A DNA stretch of 32,042 bases. Origin: Ruminococcaceae bacterium UBA3220 (GTDB lineage: Bacteria > Bacillota > Clostridia > Oscillospirales > Acutalibacteraceae). The notes below the pieces were generated by a model. The model made no database searches. It saw only the letters and a program-made list of their open reading frames with translations, and was not told the origin of the DNA. Within the stretch, counting starts at the first letter, position 1, and each line of letters begins with the position of its first letter. Location: positions 1 to 32,042 of the forward strand of contig DEWC01000072.1 of NCBI GenBank assembly GCA_002363095.1, read 5' to 3'. The position numbers were made by a program, and so were the translations under genes. Shown here one piece after another: positions 30,172 to 32,042 of this stretch.

Positions 30172-32042
30172 ATGTTTGAAAACTACAAGGTTTATGAAAC
30201 CGAAATTGCCGGCAGACCGTTTAAACTCGAAACCGGCAAAATGGCAGGACTTGCAAATGCCGCTTTTTTAGCCTCCTACGGTGAAACAAGCGTGCTTTGC
30301 ACCGTTACTGCTTCCGACAAGCCGAGAGAGGGCATTGACTTTTTCCCGCTTTCGGTCGACTATGAGGAAAAGATGTATGCCGTTGGCCGTTTCCCCGGTT
30401 CTTTCCACAGAAGAGAGGGTAAAGCAAGCGAAAAGGCTGTCCTTGCCTCCCGTTGTATCGATCGTCCTATCCGTCCGCTTTTCCCGAAGGATATGCGTAA
30501 CGATTGCTCGGTTGTCGCAACCGTTATGTCGGTCGACCCCGACTGTTCGCCCGAAATAACCGCCGCTATCGGTGTTTCCGCCGCTATTGCGGTATCGGAC
30601 ATCCCGTGGGACGGTCCTATCGCCTCAACAAGCGTCGGTCTTGTAAACGGTGAAATAGTTATCAATCCGACACTTGAACAGAGGGCGGTTACCGATTTAA
30701 CCCTTACCGTTTCATCTACCGCCGATTTGGTTGCCATGATAGAGGCAGGCGGTAATGAAATTCCCGACGACCTTATGTTTGATTGCATTATGGCAGGTCA
30801 TGAGGTAAACAAGGAAATAGTTAAATTTATTAACGGAATTGTTGCAGAAATAGGCAAAGAGAAATTCACCTTTGAATCAAGCAATCCCGACCCCGAAATT
30901 ATGGCGGAGATTGAGGAATTTTGCATTGAGGATGTAAAGAAAGCCCTCGATACCGATGATAAAAATGTTCGCGACGCCGCGCTTCGCCCGATTTACGACG
31001 CCGTTCACGAAAAATTTGACGAGCGCTTTGAAGGCAATGAAGGCAAACTTGACGAGATTATGTATCTTGTTCAGAAGCATGTTGTTCGTTCCTGGCTTAA
31101 GGATGAGCATAAGCGTGTTGACGGCAGAGGCATTGACGAAATCCGTCCGCTTGACGCTCAAATCGACCTTTTGCCGAGAACTCACGGTTCGGGAATGTTC
31201 ACTCGTGGACAAACACAGGTTCTTTCGGTTGCTACGCTTGCTCCTGTAAGCGAGGCTCAGAAACTTGACGGACTTGACGAAGAAGTCCAGAAAAGATACA
31301 TTCACCACTACAATTTCCCGTCCTATTCGGTAGGCGAAACAAAGCCTTCAAGAGGACCCGGAAGAAGAGAAATCGGACACGGCGCCTTGGCTGAACGCGC
31401 ACTTATTCCTGTTATTCCGTCGGTGGACGAGTTCCCGTATGCCATCCGCGTAGTTTCCGAAGTTTTATCTTCAAATGGTTCTACTTCGCAGGGTTCAATC
31501 TGCGGTTCAACCCTCGCTCTTATGGCTGCCGGTGTTCCGATAAAGGCACCCGTTGCAGGTATTTCCTGCGGTCTTATAACCGGCGACGAGGGCGTTTACG
31601 GCGACTTTATGACCATGGTTGATATTCAAGGTCTTGAAGATTTCTACGGTGATATGGACTTTAAGGTTGCCGGTACTCATAAGGGTATTACCGCCATTCA
31701 GATGGACTTAAAGGTTCACGGTCTTACTCCCGAAATTATCAAAGAGGCTTTTGCAAAAACACATAAGGCAAGAGATTATATTCTTGACGAGGTTATGCTT
31801 AAATGTATTGCCGAGCCCCGTAAGGAACTTTCAAAATATGCTCCTAAAATGCTTACAACCGCTATTTCACCCGATAAAATTGGCGATGTTATCGGTAAGC
31901 AGGGCAAGGTTATCCAGTCTATTCAAGAGCAGTGCGACTGCACCATCACCATTGAGGAAGACGGTAGAGTTTATGTTTCGGGCCTTGATGTTGAAAAAGC
32001 GAAGCAGGCAATTTCTATTATTGAACTTATTGCAAACGACCC
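30172..32042 (+). CDS. pnp: Polyribonucleotide nucleotidyltransferase (PNPase), 3' truncated
   Basis: 623 residues are visible and the frame runs off the window; the family is about 700. It degrades RNA from the 3' end using phosphate. The order is a first RNase PH domain (about 5-215), a helical linker, a second, catalytic RNase PH domain (about 310-540) and the start of the KH domain (about 555 on, DKIGDVIGKQGKVIQSI). The metal-binding Asp484 and Asp490 lie in VDIQGLEDFYGDMDFKVAG, matching Asp486 and Asp492 of the E. coli enzyme. The phosphate-site region SRGPGRREIGHG is present. The S1 domain should lie beyond the window. Translation may be limited by the hairpin at 30133-30168. Confidence 0.97.
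   Translation, partial: MFENYKVYETEIAGRPFKLETGKMAGLANAAFLASYGETSVLCTVTASDKPREGIDFFPLSVDYEEKMYAVGRFPGSFHRREGKASEKAVLASRCIDRPIRPLFPKDMRNDCSVVATVMSVDPDCSPEITAAIGVSAAIAVSDIPWDGPIASTSVGLVNGEIVINPTLEQRAVTDLTLTVSSTADLVAMIEAGGNEIPDDLMFDCIMAGHEVNKEIVKFINGIVAEIGKEKFTFESSNPDPEIMAEIEEFCIEDVKKALDTDDKNVRDAALRPIYDAVHEKFDERFEGNEGKLDEIMYLVQKHVVRSWLKDEHKRVDGRGIDEIRPLDAQIDLLPRTHGSGMFTRGQTQVLSVATLAPVSEAQKLDGLDEEVQKRYIHHYNFPSYSVGETKPSRGPGRREIGHGALAERALIPVIPSVDEFPYAIRVVSEVLSSNGSTSQGSICGSTLALMAAGVPIKAPVAGISCGLITGDEGVYGDFMTMVDIQGLEDFYGDMDFKVAGTHKGITAIQMDLKVHGLTPEIIKEAFAKTHKARDYILDEVMLKCIAEPRKELSKYAPKMLTTAISPDKIGDVIGKQGKVIQSIQEQCDCTITIEEDGRVYVSGLDVEKAKQAISIIELIAND

Overview
The window looks like a chromosomal segment of a gut-type Firmicute, probably a clostridium related to Ruminococcus/Oscillospiraceae. 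The evidence is SLH, cohesin-like and dockerin modules on secreted proteins, Gram-positive style ribosome binding sites, an EpsG-type polysaccharide locus, and the housekeeping neighbours glyA, mgtE, rpsO and pnp. The genus is an inference; there is no rRNA in the window. The V-type ATPase operon has the gene order known from Chlamydia, Treponema and Bacteroides.

Layout. (1) 1-4822: a 5'-truncated secreted protein with eight 71-residue wall-binding-like repeats and a C-terminal tyrosine phosphatase domain. (2) 4823-11560: a compact exopolysaccharide operon (structured leader, EpsG polymerase, GT4 glycosyltransferase, pyruvyl transferase, Wzx flippase, FrhB-like iron-sulfur protein, small lipoprotein). 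(3) 11593-12362: a decay zone with a relic fusing a UDP-glucuronate epimerase start to a UDP-glucose dehydrogenase end, and a relic amino-acid permease start behind an intact promoter. (4) 12424-19530: V-ATPase operon E-DUF2764-A-B-D-I-K. (5) 19668-25700: a serine recombinase, a 185-bp segment that appears invertible and carries an outward promoter, then two secreted proteins built of the same Cys/His module, one ending in a dockerin and the other starting with a cohesin-like domain and ending in SLH domains. (6) 25885-32042: glyA, mgtE, a small unknown gene with 5-formyltetrahydrofolate cyclo-ligase on the minus strand, rpsO and the start of pnp.

The most notable system is region 5. Two 31-bp repeats bracket the promoter segment. 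They are identical except for their central dinucleotide (GT versus AC), which is reverse-complemented. Serine recombinases exchange strands across a central 2-bp overlap, and the overlap sets the outcome, so this geometry predicts inversion. The first repeat begins one base after the recombinase stop codon. In the orientation seen here the promoter points at the surface-protein pair. I infer a recombinase-controlled ON/OFF switch for a surface structure in which the dockerin protein may dock onto the SLH-anchored protein.
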